Assembly (NCBI GenBank): GCA_029960865.1
Contig: JASBVX010000056.1
Span: forward strand, 1 to 7,911
Direction: 5' to 3'
Length of the DNA: 7,911 bases
From: Bacillota bacterium
GTDB taxonomy: Bacteria > Bacillota > Sulfobacillia > RBS10-35
Both the position numbers and the translations under genes were made by a program. Below, one piece after another: positions 1 through 6,220 of this stretch (the first letter of the stretch is position 1; every line of letters begins with the position of its first letter). The notes beneath the pieces are model-generated. The model searched no databases and was not told the origin of the DNA. It saw only the letters and a list, made by a program, of their open reading frames with translations.

Positions 1-765
1 CTCCACATGGAGATCGTCCAGGAACGCTTGGAGCGGGAGTACGACCTGGATCTCATCACCACCGCTCCCAGCGTGGTGTATCGGGTGCACCTTCGGGGAG
101 GGGAAGTGAAGGAGATCGACAACCCTGCCCTTCTTCCCGATCGGAGCACCATCGAGACCATGGAAGAACCTCTGGTGGAAGCCACCATCCTGGTTCCTTC
201 CGATTATGTGGGGGCCGTCATGGAGCTGGCCCAGGAGCGCCGGGGAGCGCTTTCCCACATGGAATACCCCTCTCCCGAAAGGGCCCGGCTGCAATACCTT
301 TTGCCCCTGGCGGAGATCATGTTCGACTTTTTCGATCAGCTCAAGAGCCGCACCCGGGGCTACGCCACCTTGGACTACCGTTTCTACGGTTATCGCCCTG
401 CCGATCTGGTGAAGGTGGACATCCTGGTGGCGGGAAGCCCTGTGGATGCCTTGAGCGTCATCGTCCACAAGGATCAGGCCTACCATCGGGGGCGGCAACT
501 GGTGGAAAAGCTGAAAGAGATCATCCCCCGCCAGCAGTTTGAAGTGGCCTTGCAGGCGGCGGTAGGCGGGAGGGTGGTGGCCCGGGAGACCATCCCCGCC
601 CTCCGGAAAGACGTTCTTGCCAAATGCTACGGCGGCGACGTCACCCGCAAGCGCAAACTTTTGGAAAAACAAAAGGAAGGGAAAAAGCGCCTCAAGCAGA
701 TCGGCCAGGTGGAGATCCCCCAAGAAGCTTTCCTGGCGGTGCTGCGGGTGAGGGATGGCCAGTGA
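1..765 (+). CDS. lepA: Elongation factor 4 (LepA), C-terminal part, 5' truncated by window
   Basis: LepA/EF4 is a ribosome-associated translational GTPase. The frame is already open at base 1 (Leu-His-Met-Glu) and enters in the conserved HMEI/V-QERLEREYDLDLI segment of domain III, so the GTPase domain lies outside the window; 254 of about 600 residues are visible. Next come the EF-G domain V-like region (about residues 55-135 of the visible part, containing EEPLVEATILVPSDYVG) and the LepA-specific C-terminal domain. The latter has the hallmarks LDYRFYGYRPADLVKVDI, ARETIPALRKDVLAKCYGGD and TRKRKLLEKQKEGKKRLKQIG, ending in IPQEAFLAVL. This tail is unique to LepA and separates it from EF-G, BipA and TetM. 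The gene stops with TGA at 763-765 and overlaps the GTG start of hemW by four bases, the usual lepA-hemW coupling of Bacillota. Nothing looks broken in the visible part. Identity is essentially certain. Confidence 0.97.
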   Translation, partial: LHMEIVQERLEREYDLDLITTAPSVVYRVHLRGGEVKEIDNPALLPDRSTIETMEEPLVEATILVPSDYVGAVMELAQERRGALSHMEYPSPERARLQYLLPLAEIMFDFFDQLKSRTRGYATLDYRFYGYRPADLVKVDILVAGSPVDALSVIVHKDQAYHRGRQLVEKLKEIIPRQQFEVALQAAVGGRVVARETIPALRKDVLAKCYGGDVTRKRKLLEKQKEGKKRLKQIGQVEIPQEAFLAVLRVRDGQ

Positions 766-1901
766 CCTGGGGCTTGTATGTCCACCTCCCCTTTTGCGTG
801 AGGAAATGCGTCTACTGCGACTTCCCCGTGGTCCTTTGGAATTCCGGGCGCCCTGAAGCCTACAGCCTTCTCTTACAAAGGGAAGCTTCTTTTCTGCGAT
901 CTTCCCTGGATCTCCAAGGGCCTCCCGCCACCCTCTACTTCGGGGGCGGCACCCCTTCCACCACCCCTCCTTCGGCCCTGAAAGACCTGATCGGAAAGCT
1001 GGAAGCGCTCTTTGGGCCCTTTTCCGAAACCATGGAACTCACCCTGGAAGCCAACCCCGAAACCGTCACGGCAGACGACCTTTTCGCCTGGCGGGAGATG
1101 GGCATCAACCGGGTGAGCGTGGGAGTCCAGACCTCTTCCGAAGAGACCCTTCGCCTCCTTGGCCGCCTCCACACCCGGGACCAGGTGGAAAGGCTCTTAG
1201 CGCAGCTTCCCACGCTATTTCCCACCTGGAATATGGACCTCATCTACGGCCTTCCGGGAGAAAACCTTTCCTCCTGGCAAAAGACCCTTTCCTGGGCTCT
1301 TTCGTTTGCACCTCCCCACCTTTCCGCCTACAGCCTCCAGGTGGAGGAAAGGACACCCCTTTGGTATTGGGTGAGGGAAGGGAAGGTCCAGCTCCCCCCG
1401 GAAGAGGAAGTGGCCGACATGATGGCCTGGGCACGGGAGTACCTCCCCTCCCAAGGCTTTTTCCCGTACGAGATCTCCAATTTTTCGCGGCCGGGCCACG
1501 AAAGCCGCCACAACCTCCTCTACTGGCGAAACGGGAACTACCTGGGCTTGGGGCTGGGGGCCCACTCCCACATGGAAGGGATCCGCTGGGCCAACGTAGA
1601 GAGGCTGGGGCGGTACCGGGAGCTTATTCTACAGGGCTTTTCTCCGGTGGATCCAGGAAGCGTCATCCCTGGGGATCGCCGCCGCTCTCTAAGCGATGCC
1701 ATGATCATGGGGCTGCGCCTGGCGGAAGGGGTCGACCTCCTTGAGCTGAAGGACCGCTACGGGGAGGACCCAGGGAAGGTCTTCGGGGGATCCCTCCAAA
1801 GGCTCAAGGAGAGAGGTCTTTTGCAGATGGAAGGAAGCCGCGTCCGGCTCACGGCCCAGGGGGTGCTCTTGGGAAACCTGGTCTTTCAGGAGTTCCTTTA
1901 G
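762..1901 (+). CDS. hemW: HemW, radical SAM heme chaperone (coproporphyrinogen oxidase-like)
   Basis: This is a 379-residue radical-SAM protein of the HemW family, long annotated as oxygen-independent coproporphyrinogen III oxidase but now regarded as a heme-binding chaperone for respiratory enzymes. The [4Fe-4S] motif is CVRKCVYCDF, with Cys12, Cys16 and Cys19. Phe follows where true HemN has a fourth cysteine, which favours HemW over HemN. Further motifs are GGGTPS (61-66, SAM binding), EANPE (96-100), GVQTSSE, MDLIYGLPG (158-166), YEISNFSRPG and NLLYWRNGNYLGLGLGAHS (251-269), followed by a HemN_C-type winged C-terminus (GLRLAEGVDL). The start is the GTG at 762, giving a first peptide TWGLYVHLPFC as in the family. 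It overlaps the lepA stop as GTGA, with GAGGGA six to seven bases upstream inside lepA. The open frame extends further upstream to 624, but that part is lepA read out of frame. Enzyme or chaperone activity is inferred from family only. Confidence 0.95.
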   Translation: MTWGLYVHLPFCVRKCVYCDFPVVLWNSGRPEAYSLLLQREASFLRSSLDLQGPPATLYFGGGTPSTTPPSALKDLIGKLEALFGPFSETMELTLEANPETVTADDLFAWREMGINRVSVGVQTSSEETLRLLGRLHTRDQVERLLAQLPTLFPTWNMDLIYGLPGENLSSWQKTLSWALSFAPPHLSAYSLQVEERTPLWYWVREGKVQLPPEEEVADMMAWAREYLPSQGFFPYEISNFSRPGHESRHNLLYWRNGNYLGLGLGAHSHMEGIRWANVERLGRYRELILQGFSPVDPGSVIPGDRRRSLSDAMIMGLRLAEGVDLLELKDRYGEDPGKVFGGSLQRLKERGLLQMEGSRVRLTAQGVLLGNLVFQEFL

Positions 1902-1972
1902 AGCCTTTTGAGAAGGAGAATGGGTTCAGCCCTGTCGAAAGAGATAGCGTAGAAGCTTTTTCAAGGCGCGGC

Positions 1973-1980
1973 AAAGGAGG
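1973..1980 (+). promoter_or_regulatory. Strong Shine-Dalgarno of the first M42 gene
   Basis: AAAGGAGG is a near-perfect anti-16S match. Seven bases after it lies ATC (1988-1990), the codon exactly where the paralog at 4076 has its ATG. The ATG at 1981 touches the GGAGG with no spacing and stops after four codons, so it is not a credible start. This site therefore decides the start of the first M42 gene. The rest of the 1902-1987 spacer holds a weak 10-codon frame and no clear promoter or terminator. Confidence 0.7.
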
Positions 1981-1987
1981 ATGGACC

Positions 1988-3046
1988 ATCGATAGCCGAG
2001 AGCTTTTGCAGGTACTGTCGGAAGCCACCGGACCCTCAGGCCATGAAGGGGAGGTGGCTTCCCTCATCGTGGAGGCCTTGCGGCCTCTGGCCGATGAAGT
2101 GAGCCTGGATCGCCTGGGAAACGTGGTGGCCCTGAAGCGGGGAGAAGGCGGGGGCCCGAGCGTCATGTGGGCGGCCCACATGGATGAGATCGGTCTGATG
2201 GTGGCGGATATCACGGAAGAGGGGTTTCTTCGGGTGCACCCGGTGGGGGGTATCGACCGGCGCACCCTTTTGGCCCAGGAGGTCTGGGTCCATGGGCGAA
2301 AGCTTCTTCCGGGGATCGTGGGAACGAAGCCACCCCACCTTTTAACCCCGGAAGAGCAGCAGAAGATCCCGCCCTTCCCCGAGCTCTTCGTGGATGTGGG
2401 CCTGGGGCCTGAGGTGAAAGAGTTGGTTCGCCCGGGGGATCTGGTGACGATCAGGCGGCGCTCCCTTTCCCTTCTGGGGAGCCGGGTCAGCGGCAAGGCT
2501 TTCGACAACCGGGCCAGTGTGGTGGCCATGGTGGAGGGGCTGAAAGTCCTCGCCCGTCTGCGCCACCGGGCCGATGTCCTGGCGGTGGCGACGGTGCAGG
2601 AGGAAGTGGGCCTTCGGGGGGCCACCACCGCGGCCTTTGGCCTTTCCCCCGATGCCGCCATCGCCATCGACGTCACTTTTGCCCAGCAGCCCAGCGTCAG
2701 GGAAGACGACAGCAGCAAGATGGCGGCAGGGGTCGACATCGCCCGGGGCGCCAACATCCACCCGGATCTCTTTTCCCTGGCGGAAGGGGTTGCCCGCCGA
2801 GAGGGGATCCCGTATCAGGTGTCCATCCTGCCTGCGGCCACTGGCACCGATGCCTGGGCCATCCAGGTGGCGCAAGAGGGGGTCCCCACGGGCCTTTTCA
2901 GCATTCCCCTCCGCTATATGCACAGCAGCGTCGAAGTGGTGGATCTGCAGGATATCGCCGCCACCGGGAGGCTCTTGGCCCATTTCAGCGCGGCCCTGGA
3001 GGAAGCTCAGGTGAAGGGGTGGTCCCATGGCGATCCGACGCGATGA
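1988..3046 (+). CDS. M42 family (TET-type) metalloaminopeptidase M42-A, probable ATC start
   Basis: M42 peptidases are cytosolic di-metal aminopeptidases that form hollow TET dodecamers and trim oligopeptides. Counting from the ATC at 1988 (352 residues), every expected element is present: GPSGHE (15-20), the metal ligand His64 and Asp66 in AAHMDEIG, bridging Asp173 in GKAFDNR, catalytic Glu205 and ligand Glu206 in TVQEEVGLRGA, Asp228 in AIDVT, and His312 in RYMHSSVEVVD. The PDZ-like dimerisation insert lies at roughly 70-165. No ATG, GTG or TTG occurs in this frame before TTG 2006. A TTG start would give 346 residues, lacks a good Shine-Dalgarno, and removes six residues of the first helix that align with the paralog at 4076. 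The ATC start is supported by AAAGGAGG at 1973-1980 and by that alignment, but a base error in the sequence could also explain it. The 3' end overlaps the next peptidase gene by 20 bases. The peptide specificity is unknown. Confidence 0.9.
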   Translation: MDSRELLQVLSEATGPSGHEGEVASLIVEALRPLADEVSLDRLGNVVALKRGEGGGPSVMWAAHMDEIGLMVADITEEGFLRVHPVGGIDRRTLLAQEVWVHGRKLLPGIVGTKPPHLLTPEEQQKIPPFPELFVDVGLGPEVKELVRPGDLVTIRRRSLSLLGSRVSGKAFDNRASVVAMVEGLKVLARLRHRADVLAVATVQEEVGLRGATTAAFGLSPDAAIAIDVTFAQQPSVREDDSSKMAAGVDIARGANIHPDLFSLAEGVARREGIPYQVSILPAATGTDAWAIQVAQEGVPTGLFSIPLRYMHSSVEVVDLQDIAATGRLLAHFSAALEEAQVKGWSHGDPTR

Positions 3047-4079
3047 TCTCTTGACCCGCCTGGAAGATCTCTCGCTTTTGCGGGGTATCCCGGGCCAGGA
3101 AGACGAAGTTCGCCGCTACCTGGCGGAACGCCTCCAGGGCAAGGTGGATCTCTTGGAACGGGATGCCTTGGGAAACCTCATCGTGGGGGTGGGCCTCCAG
3201 AAGAAAGGACCCCGGGTGATGCTGGCGGCCCATATGGATGAAGTGGGCCTTTTGATCCACGCCATCGAGGAAAACGGGCTCCTTCGCTTCCGCAAGGTGG
3301 GAGGCATCGACGACCGCATCCTTTTGAGCAAACCCGTCCTGGTGGGGCCCAACCGGGTTCCGGGGGTAATCGGGGCCAAGCCCATCCACCTCCAAGAACC
3401 GGGGGAGCGGGAAAAGGCGGTGTCCTGGCGAGAGATGGCCATCGATATCGGGGCCAGAGACAAAAGAGAAGCGGAAGCCCAGGTGCAGGTGGGCCAGATG
3501 GCCACCTTCCTCACGGAGTTCGGGCCTTTTGGGGAAAACCGGGTGAAGGGAAAAGCCTTCGATGACCGGGCGGGGTGCACCGTCCTCCTGAGCCTTCTGG
3601 AAGAAGAATGGGAAGGACCCCTCTTCGGGATCTTCACCGTCCAGGAGGAGATCGGCCTCAGGGGTGCCCGCACCGCGGCCTACCGGGTGGATCCCCACTA
3701 CGCCATCGTCCTGGAAGGGACCCCTGCCGCCGACATCCCCCGGAAGGAAGGGGAAACGCCCTCGACGGAGCTGGGAAAGGGCCCGGCCATCAGCTTCATG
3801 GACCGGAGCTCCATCGCCCACCCGCCGATGGTGAAGGAGCTCATCGAGGTGGCGGAAAGGGAGGGGATCCCCTGGCAGTGGCGCCGCACCCAGGGCGGGG
3901 GGAACGATGCCGGGGCCATCCACCTGACGCGGGCAGGGGTGCCCTCCGTCTCCATCTCCGTCCCCTGCCGCTACATCCACACCCCAGTGGCTGTTCTGGA
4001 TCCTGAAGATCTTTGGCACACCGTGCAACTGGCACGGGCCTTTACCGCGGAACTTTTCAAGAAGGGAGACCGTTCATGA
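3027..4079 (+). CDS. M42 family (TET-type) metalloaminopeptidase M42-B, Glu-ligand variant
   Basis: This is a 350-residue paralog of its two neighbours. Motifs are His69/Asp71 in LAAHMDEVG, Asp179 in GKAFDDRAG, Glu207/Glu208 in TVQEEIGLRGA and His318 in RYIHTPVAVLD. The second-site metal ligand is Glu230 in IVLEGTPAADIP, where the other two copies have Asp in AIDVT. The substrate loop reads GGGNDAGAIH. The ExT/GGGNDAG combination marks a distinct M42 subgroup as I remember the family, so specificity probably differs. The Glu that normally follows the last His (HSxxE) is Ala here. The start is ATG 3027, preceded by GAAGGGG, and overlaps the upstream gene by 20 bases; the N-terminus is about five residues longer than its neighbours, ahead of the GIPG that replaces GPSG. 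The stop codon overlaps the next start as ATGA, so the three genes are likely co-transcribed and translationally coupled. Confidence 0.93.
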   Translation: MAIRRDDLLTRLEDLSLLRGIPGQEDEVRRYLAERLQGKVDLLERDALGNLIVGVGLQKKGPRVMLAAHMDEVGLLIHAIEENGLLRFRKVGGIDDRILLSKPVLVGPNRVPGVIGAKPIHLQEPGEREKAVSWREMAIDIGARDKREAEAQVQVGQMATFLTEFGPFGENRVKGKAFDDRAGCTVLLSLLEEEWEGPLFGIFTVQEEIGLRGARTAAYRVDPHYAIVLEGTPAADIPRKEGETPSTELGKGPAISFMDRSSIAHPPMVKELIEVAEREGIPWQWRRTQGGGNDAGAIHLTRAGVPSVSISVPCRYIHTPVAVLDPEDLWHTVQLARAFTAELFKKGDRS

Positions 4080-5092
4080 CCGAGCTGGATCTTTTGCAAA
4101 AGCTGGCCGATGCCTACGGGCCTTCGGGCCATGAGGAGGAAGTCCGCCGCCTCTTGATGGAGGTCCTCAAGGGCCACGTGGACGACATGCAGGTGGACCC
4201 TCTGGGGAACCTTTTGGTCTACAAGAAGGGCCGTTCCGGGAGCGGAAGCAAAATCATGTGGGCGGCCCACATGGATGAGATCGGGGTCATCGTGGTGGAT
4301 ATCGACGACAAGGGTTTCCTCCGCCTCCAGCCGGTGGGAGGGGTTGATCCCTTGGTCCTTTTGGGTCAGCGGGTGAGGTTTCCCGGAGGCGTCGTAGCCA
4401 GCATCGGGGCGGAGCCGGTGGAGGACCCCAAGGAGATCAAGTTCCCCAAACTCTTCGCCGACATCGGGGCCAGCAGCAAAGAGCAGGCGGAAAAGGCCGT
4501 CGGCTACGGCACCATGGGAGTCTACTACGCATCCTTTCGGGAAAGGGACGGCATCGCCAGCGGCAAGGCCATGGACGATCGCAGCGGCTGCGCCATCCTG
4601 GCCCAGGCTCTTTTGGAGATGAAAGAGGTGGGCAATGAGGTGGTGGCTGTTTTCACCGTCCAGGAAGAGGTGGGCCTCCGGGGCGCCCGTACCGCCGCTT
4701 TCGGGGTAGATCCCCAGGTGGGCTTTGCCATCGATGTGACGGGTACGGGGGATACGCCCAAGGCCCAGCCCATGGCGGTGGCTTTAGGGAAAGGGACAGC
4801 CATCAAGATGAAGGACCAGAGCCTGGTGACGCCTCCTTTCATCCGGGATCTCATGGTGGAGCGGGCGGAAAAGAGGGGCATCCCCTACCAGATGGAGGTC
4901 TTGAGTTATGGGGGCACCGATGCCGGGGCCATCCACCTCAGCCGGGCGGGGGTGCCCAGCGGGGTGGTTTCCCTTCCCACCCGCTACCTCCACACCCCGG
5001 CGGAGATGATCGCCCTGTCGGATCTGCGGGCTTCCATCGATCTGGTGAAGGCCCTTTCGGAAGAGCCGATCCTCCTTCCCAGCCCCGTCTAG
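4076..5092 (+). CDS. M42 family (TET-type) metalloaminopeptidase M42-C
   Basis: This is a 338-residue M42 peptidase with a complete site: GPSGHE (15-20), His65/Asp67 in WAAHMDEIG, Asp167 in GKAMDDRSG, Glu197/Glu198 in TVQEEVGLRGA, Asp220 in AIDVT, GGTDAGAIH (279-287) and His306 in RYLHTPAEM. The ATG at 4076 is chosen because it overlaps the previous stop as ATGA, has GGGAG (4064-4068) seven bases ahead, and gives a normal family N-terminus. An open extension back to 4013 is only the previous gene in another frame. The metal-ligand set matches that of the first copy rather than the middle one, apart from its GGTDAG loop. The last codons (Val-stop, GTC TAG) lie inside the left arm of the CIRCE operator of the following heat-shock operon. 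No terminator is visible after the stop except the CIRCE palindrome itself. A role in peptide turnover is inferred from family. Confidence 0.94.
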   Translation: MTELDLLQKLADAYGPSGHEEEVRRLLMEVLKGHVDDMQVDPLGNLLVYKKGRSGSGSKIMWAAHMDEIGVIVVDIDDKGFLRLQPVGGVDPLVLLGQRVRFPGGVVASIGAEPVEDPKEIKFPKLFADIGASSKEQAEKAVGYGTMGVYYASFRERDGIASGKAMDDRSGCAILAQALLEMKEVGNEVVAVFTVQEEVGLRGARTAAFGVDPQVGFAIDVTGTGDTPKAQPMAVALGKGTAIKMKDQSLVTPPFIRDLMVERAEKRGIPYQMEVLSYGGTDAGAIHLSRAGVPSGVVSLPTRYLHTPAEMIALSDLRASIDLVKALSEEPILLPSPV

Positions 5093-5115
5093 CACTCTCT
5101 TCCTTAGAGTGCTAA
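5089..5115 (+). promoter_or_regulatory. CIRCE operator (HrcA binding site)
   Basis: The sequence CTAGCACTC, nine bases, then GAGTGCTAA matches the consensus TTAGCACTC-N9-GAGTGCTAA at 17 of 18 arm positions; only the first base differs. It lies ten bases ahead of the hrcA start, the standard position for HrcA autoregulation. HrcA bound here should repress hrcA-grpE-dnaK until heat or unfolded protein titrates GroEL away from HrcA. The left arm contains the TAG stop of the upstream peptidase gene. Confidence 0.96.
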
Positions 5116-5118
5116 ACT
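5113..5118 (+). promoter_or_regulatory. Possible -10 box of the hrcA operon promoter
   Basis: TAAACT keeps the key T1, A2 and T6 of TATAAT (4 of 6) and overlaps the right CIRCE arm, as expected if HrcA blocks RNA polymerase. Seventeen bases upstream is only TAGCAC, a poor -35. If used, transcription would begin at about the hrcA ATG itself. No other sigma-A pair is clearer nearby, so this is weak. Confidence 0.3.
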
Positions 5119-5125
5119 AATAGGC

Positions 5126-6145
5126 ATGAACGGGGAATTGAAGGAAAGGCAAAAGGCCATCTTAAGGGCCGTCGTCGAGGAATACATCCTGACCGGGGAG
5201 CCGGTGGGAAGTAGGCTCCTGGCGCGCAAATACGGCTTTGATCTGAGCCCTGCCACCATCCGCAACGAGATGGCGGATCTGGAAGAGGTGGGCCTTTTGC
5301 AGCAGCCCCACACCTCGGCGGGCAGGGTCCCCTCCGATGCCGCCTTTCGCTACTACGTGGACCGCCTCATGGACCCTCCGGGGCGGGATGCAGTCCAGGA
5401 GGCGGTGGCGCAAAGGGTGCGGGAGAAAGCCCACGAGATGGGGGACCTCCTGCGCTCGGCCGTGCGGGTCTTGAGCGAAACCAGCCGGGTCCTGGCCCTG
5501 GTGAGCCGGCCCGTCCCCGACATGGCCCGCATCCAGGCTTTTCGCCTGATCCCGATGGCCCAGGGGAAGGCGGCCCTTCTCCTCACCACTGACGATGGGC
5601 GGGTAGAAAGCACCCTTTTGGAAGTGGATGAGGTCCTGGGGGAGCGCTGGCTGGACGATATCTCGGCCCTTCTCCATGAGCACCTGGCGGGCACCCGCCT
5701 GGGAGGGGAAGCCCAGGAGGTCCTCCGCTACCTCATGGGCCAATTCAGCCAATACAGCTCCCTTTTGCAGGCGGTTTTGAGCCTTCTGGAGCGGGAGAGG
5801 CGGGAAGTGCAAGTCCACATAGGGGGGGCCACCTACATCCTGCGCCTCCCCGAATTCCAGGCGGCAGAGCGGGCGGCGGAGCTCTTGGAAACGTTGGAGG
5901 AACCGGAGGCGGTGGCGGAGATTTTGGGGCCCACCGCCCCTTACCCCACGTTGCGGATCGTCATCGGCGGCGAGATGGTGCTGCCGCCCCTTTCCGAATG
6001 CAGCCTGGTGACGGCCACCTACCGGCTGGGATCCAGCTGGGGGCAGGTGGGGATCCTGGGTCCCAAGCGCATGGATTACCGGCGGATGATGGCCATCGTG
6101 GACGGGGTGGCTTCCACCCTGAAAGATCTGGCTCAGAACGCTTGA
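5126..6145 (+). CDS. hrcA: Heat-inducible transcription repressor HrcA
   Basis: HrcA is a dimeric repressor of class I heat-shock genes that binds CIRCE and depends on GroEL to stay active. At 339 residues this is normal length. The N-terminal winged helix holds TGEPVGSRLL (23-32) and SPATIRNEMADLEEVGLL (41-58), followed by QPHTSAGRVPSDAAFRYYVD (60-79). The GAF-like and dimerisation parts show HIGGATYILRLPEF (231-244), and the C-terminal block is CSLVTATYRLGSSWGQVGIL (292-311) followed by GPKRMDY. The ATG at 5126 fits the family N-terminus (MxxELKERQKAILRAVVEEY). It has only AATAGG directly in front, essentially no Shine-Dalgarno, so translation may be leaderless, weak, or coupled to the upstream gene. 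CIRCE lies immediately upstream, making autoregulation almost certain. The gene leads the hrcA-grpE-dnaK operon. Confidence 0.97.
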   Translation: MNGELKERQKAILRAVVEEYILTGEPVGSRLLARKYGFDLSPATIRNEMADLEEVGLLQQPHTSAGRVPSDAAFRYYVDRLMDPPGRDAVQEAVAQRVREKAHEMGDLLRSAVRVLSETSRVLALVSRPVPDMARIQAFRLIPMAQGKAALLLTTDDGRVESTLLEVDEVLGERWLDDISALLHEHLAGTRLGGEAQEVLRYLMGQFSQYSSLLQAVLSLLERERREVQVHIGGATYILRLPEFQAAERAAELLETLEEPEAVAEILGPTAPYPTLRIVIGGEMVLPPLSECSLVTATYRLGSSWGQVGILGPKRMDYRRMMAIVDGVASTLKDLAQNA

Positions 6146-6163
6146 ACTGCAAGAACTGAGAGA

Positions 6164-6193
6164 GCGGCTCGGGGTGTCAAGGCCCTGGGCCGC
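6164..6193 (+). other. Intercistronic hairpin between hrcA and grpE
   Basis: A 12-pair stem (6164-6175 with 6182-6193; nine Watson-Crick and three G-T pairs) encloses the six-base loop GTCAAG. It begins 18 bases after the hrcA stop and ends nine bases before the AGGAGG of grpE. There is no T-run after it, so it is unlikely to be an intrinsic terminator. Its position is that of the mRNA processing/stabilising structure described between hrcA and grpE in Bacillus subtilis; a like function here is inferred from position. Confidence 0.6.
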
Positions 6194-6202
6194 GTCACGT
6201 CC

Positions 6203-6208
6203 AGGAGG
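6203..6208 (+). promoter_or_regulatory. Shine-Dalgarno deciding the grpE TTG start
   Basis: AGGAGG, continued by GGGG to 6212, precedes TTG 6221 by 12 bases counted from AGGAGG, or eight from the end of the G-run. No ATG or GTG in the grpE frame lies near, and the GrpE N-terminus makes sense from this TTG, so it fixes the start. Confidence 0.75.
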
Positions 6209-6220
6209 GGGGAACCAAGG

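Noticed and set aside
1920..1952. Ten-codon ORF (MGSALSKEIA) after AGAAGGAG in the hemW-peptidase spacer
   Set aside because: The AGGAG is only one base from the ATG, the peptide has no leader-peptide features such as repeated amino acids, and no attenuator structure follows.
1901..1972. Terminator or sigma-A promoter after hemW
   Set aside because: The small CCTT/AAGG and GGG/CCC pairings are too short and lack T-runs. TTGAGA at 1908 resembles a -35 but has no -10 at proper distance.
1981..1995. ATG directly after GGAGG as start of the first peptidase
   Set aside because: It is in another frame and stops after four codons; spacing to the Shine-Dalgarno is zero.
1849..3028. Long minus-strand frames opposite the first M42 gene
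   Set aside because: Low-complexity Arg/Ser/Pro-rich or His/Gly-rich translations opposite a well-conserved peptidase; shadows of GC-rich coding.
4013..4075. Longer N-terminus for the third M42 peptidase
   Set aside because: It overlaps 63 bases of the previous gene out of frame, does not resemble the family, and the ATG at 4076 has a good Shine-Dalgarno and an ATGA overlap.
6142..6175. TTGAAC at the hrcA stop as a separate grpE promoter
   Set aside because: No -10-like sequence lies 16-18 bases downstream; that stretch is GC-rich and forms the hairpin.
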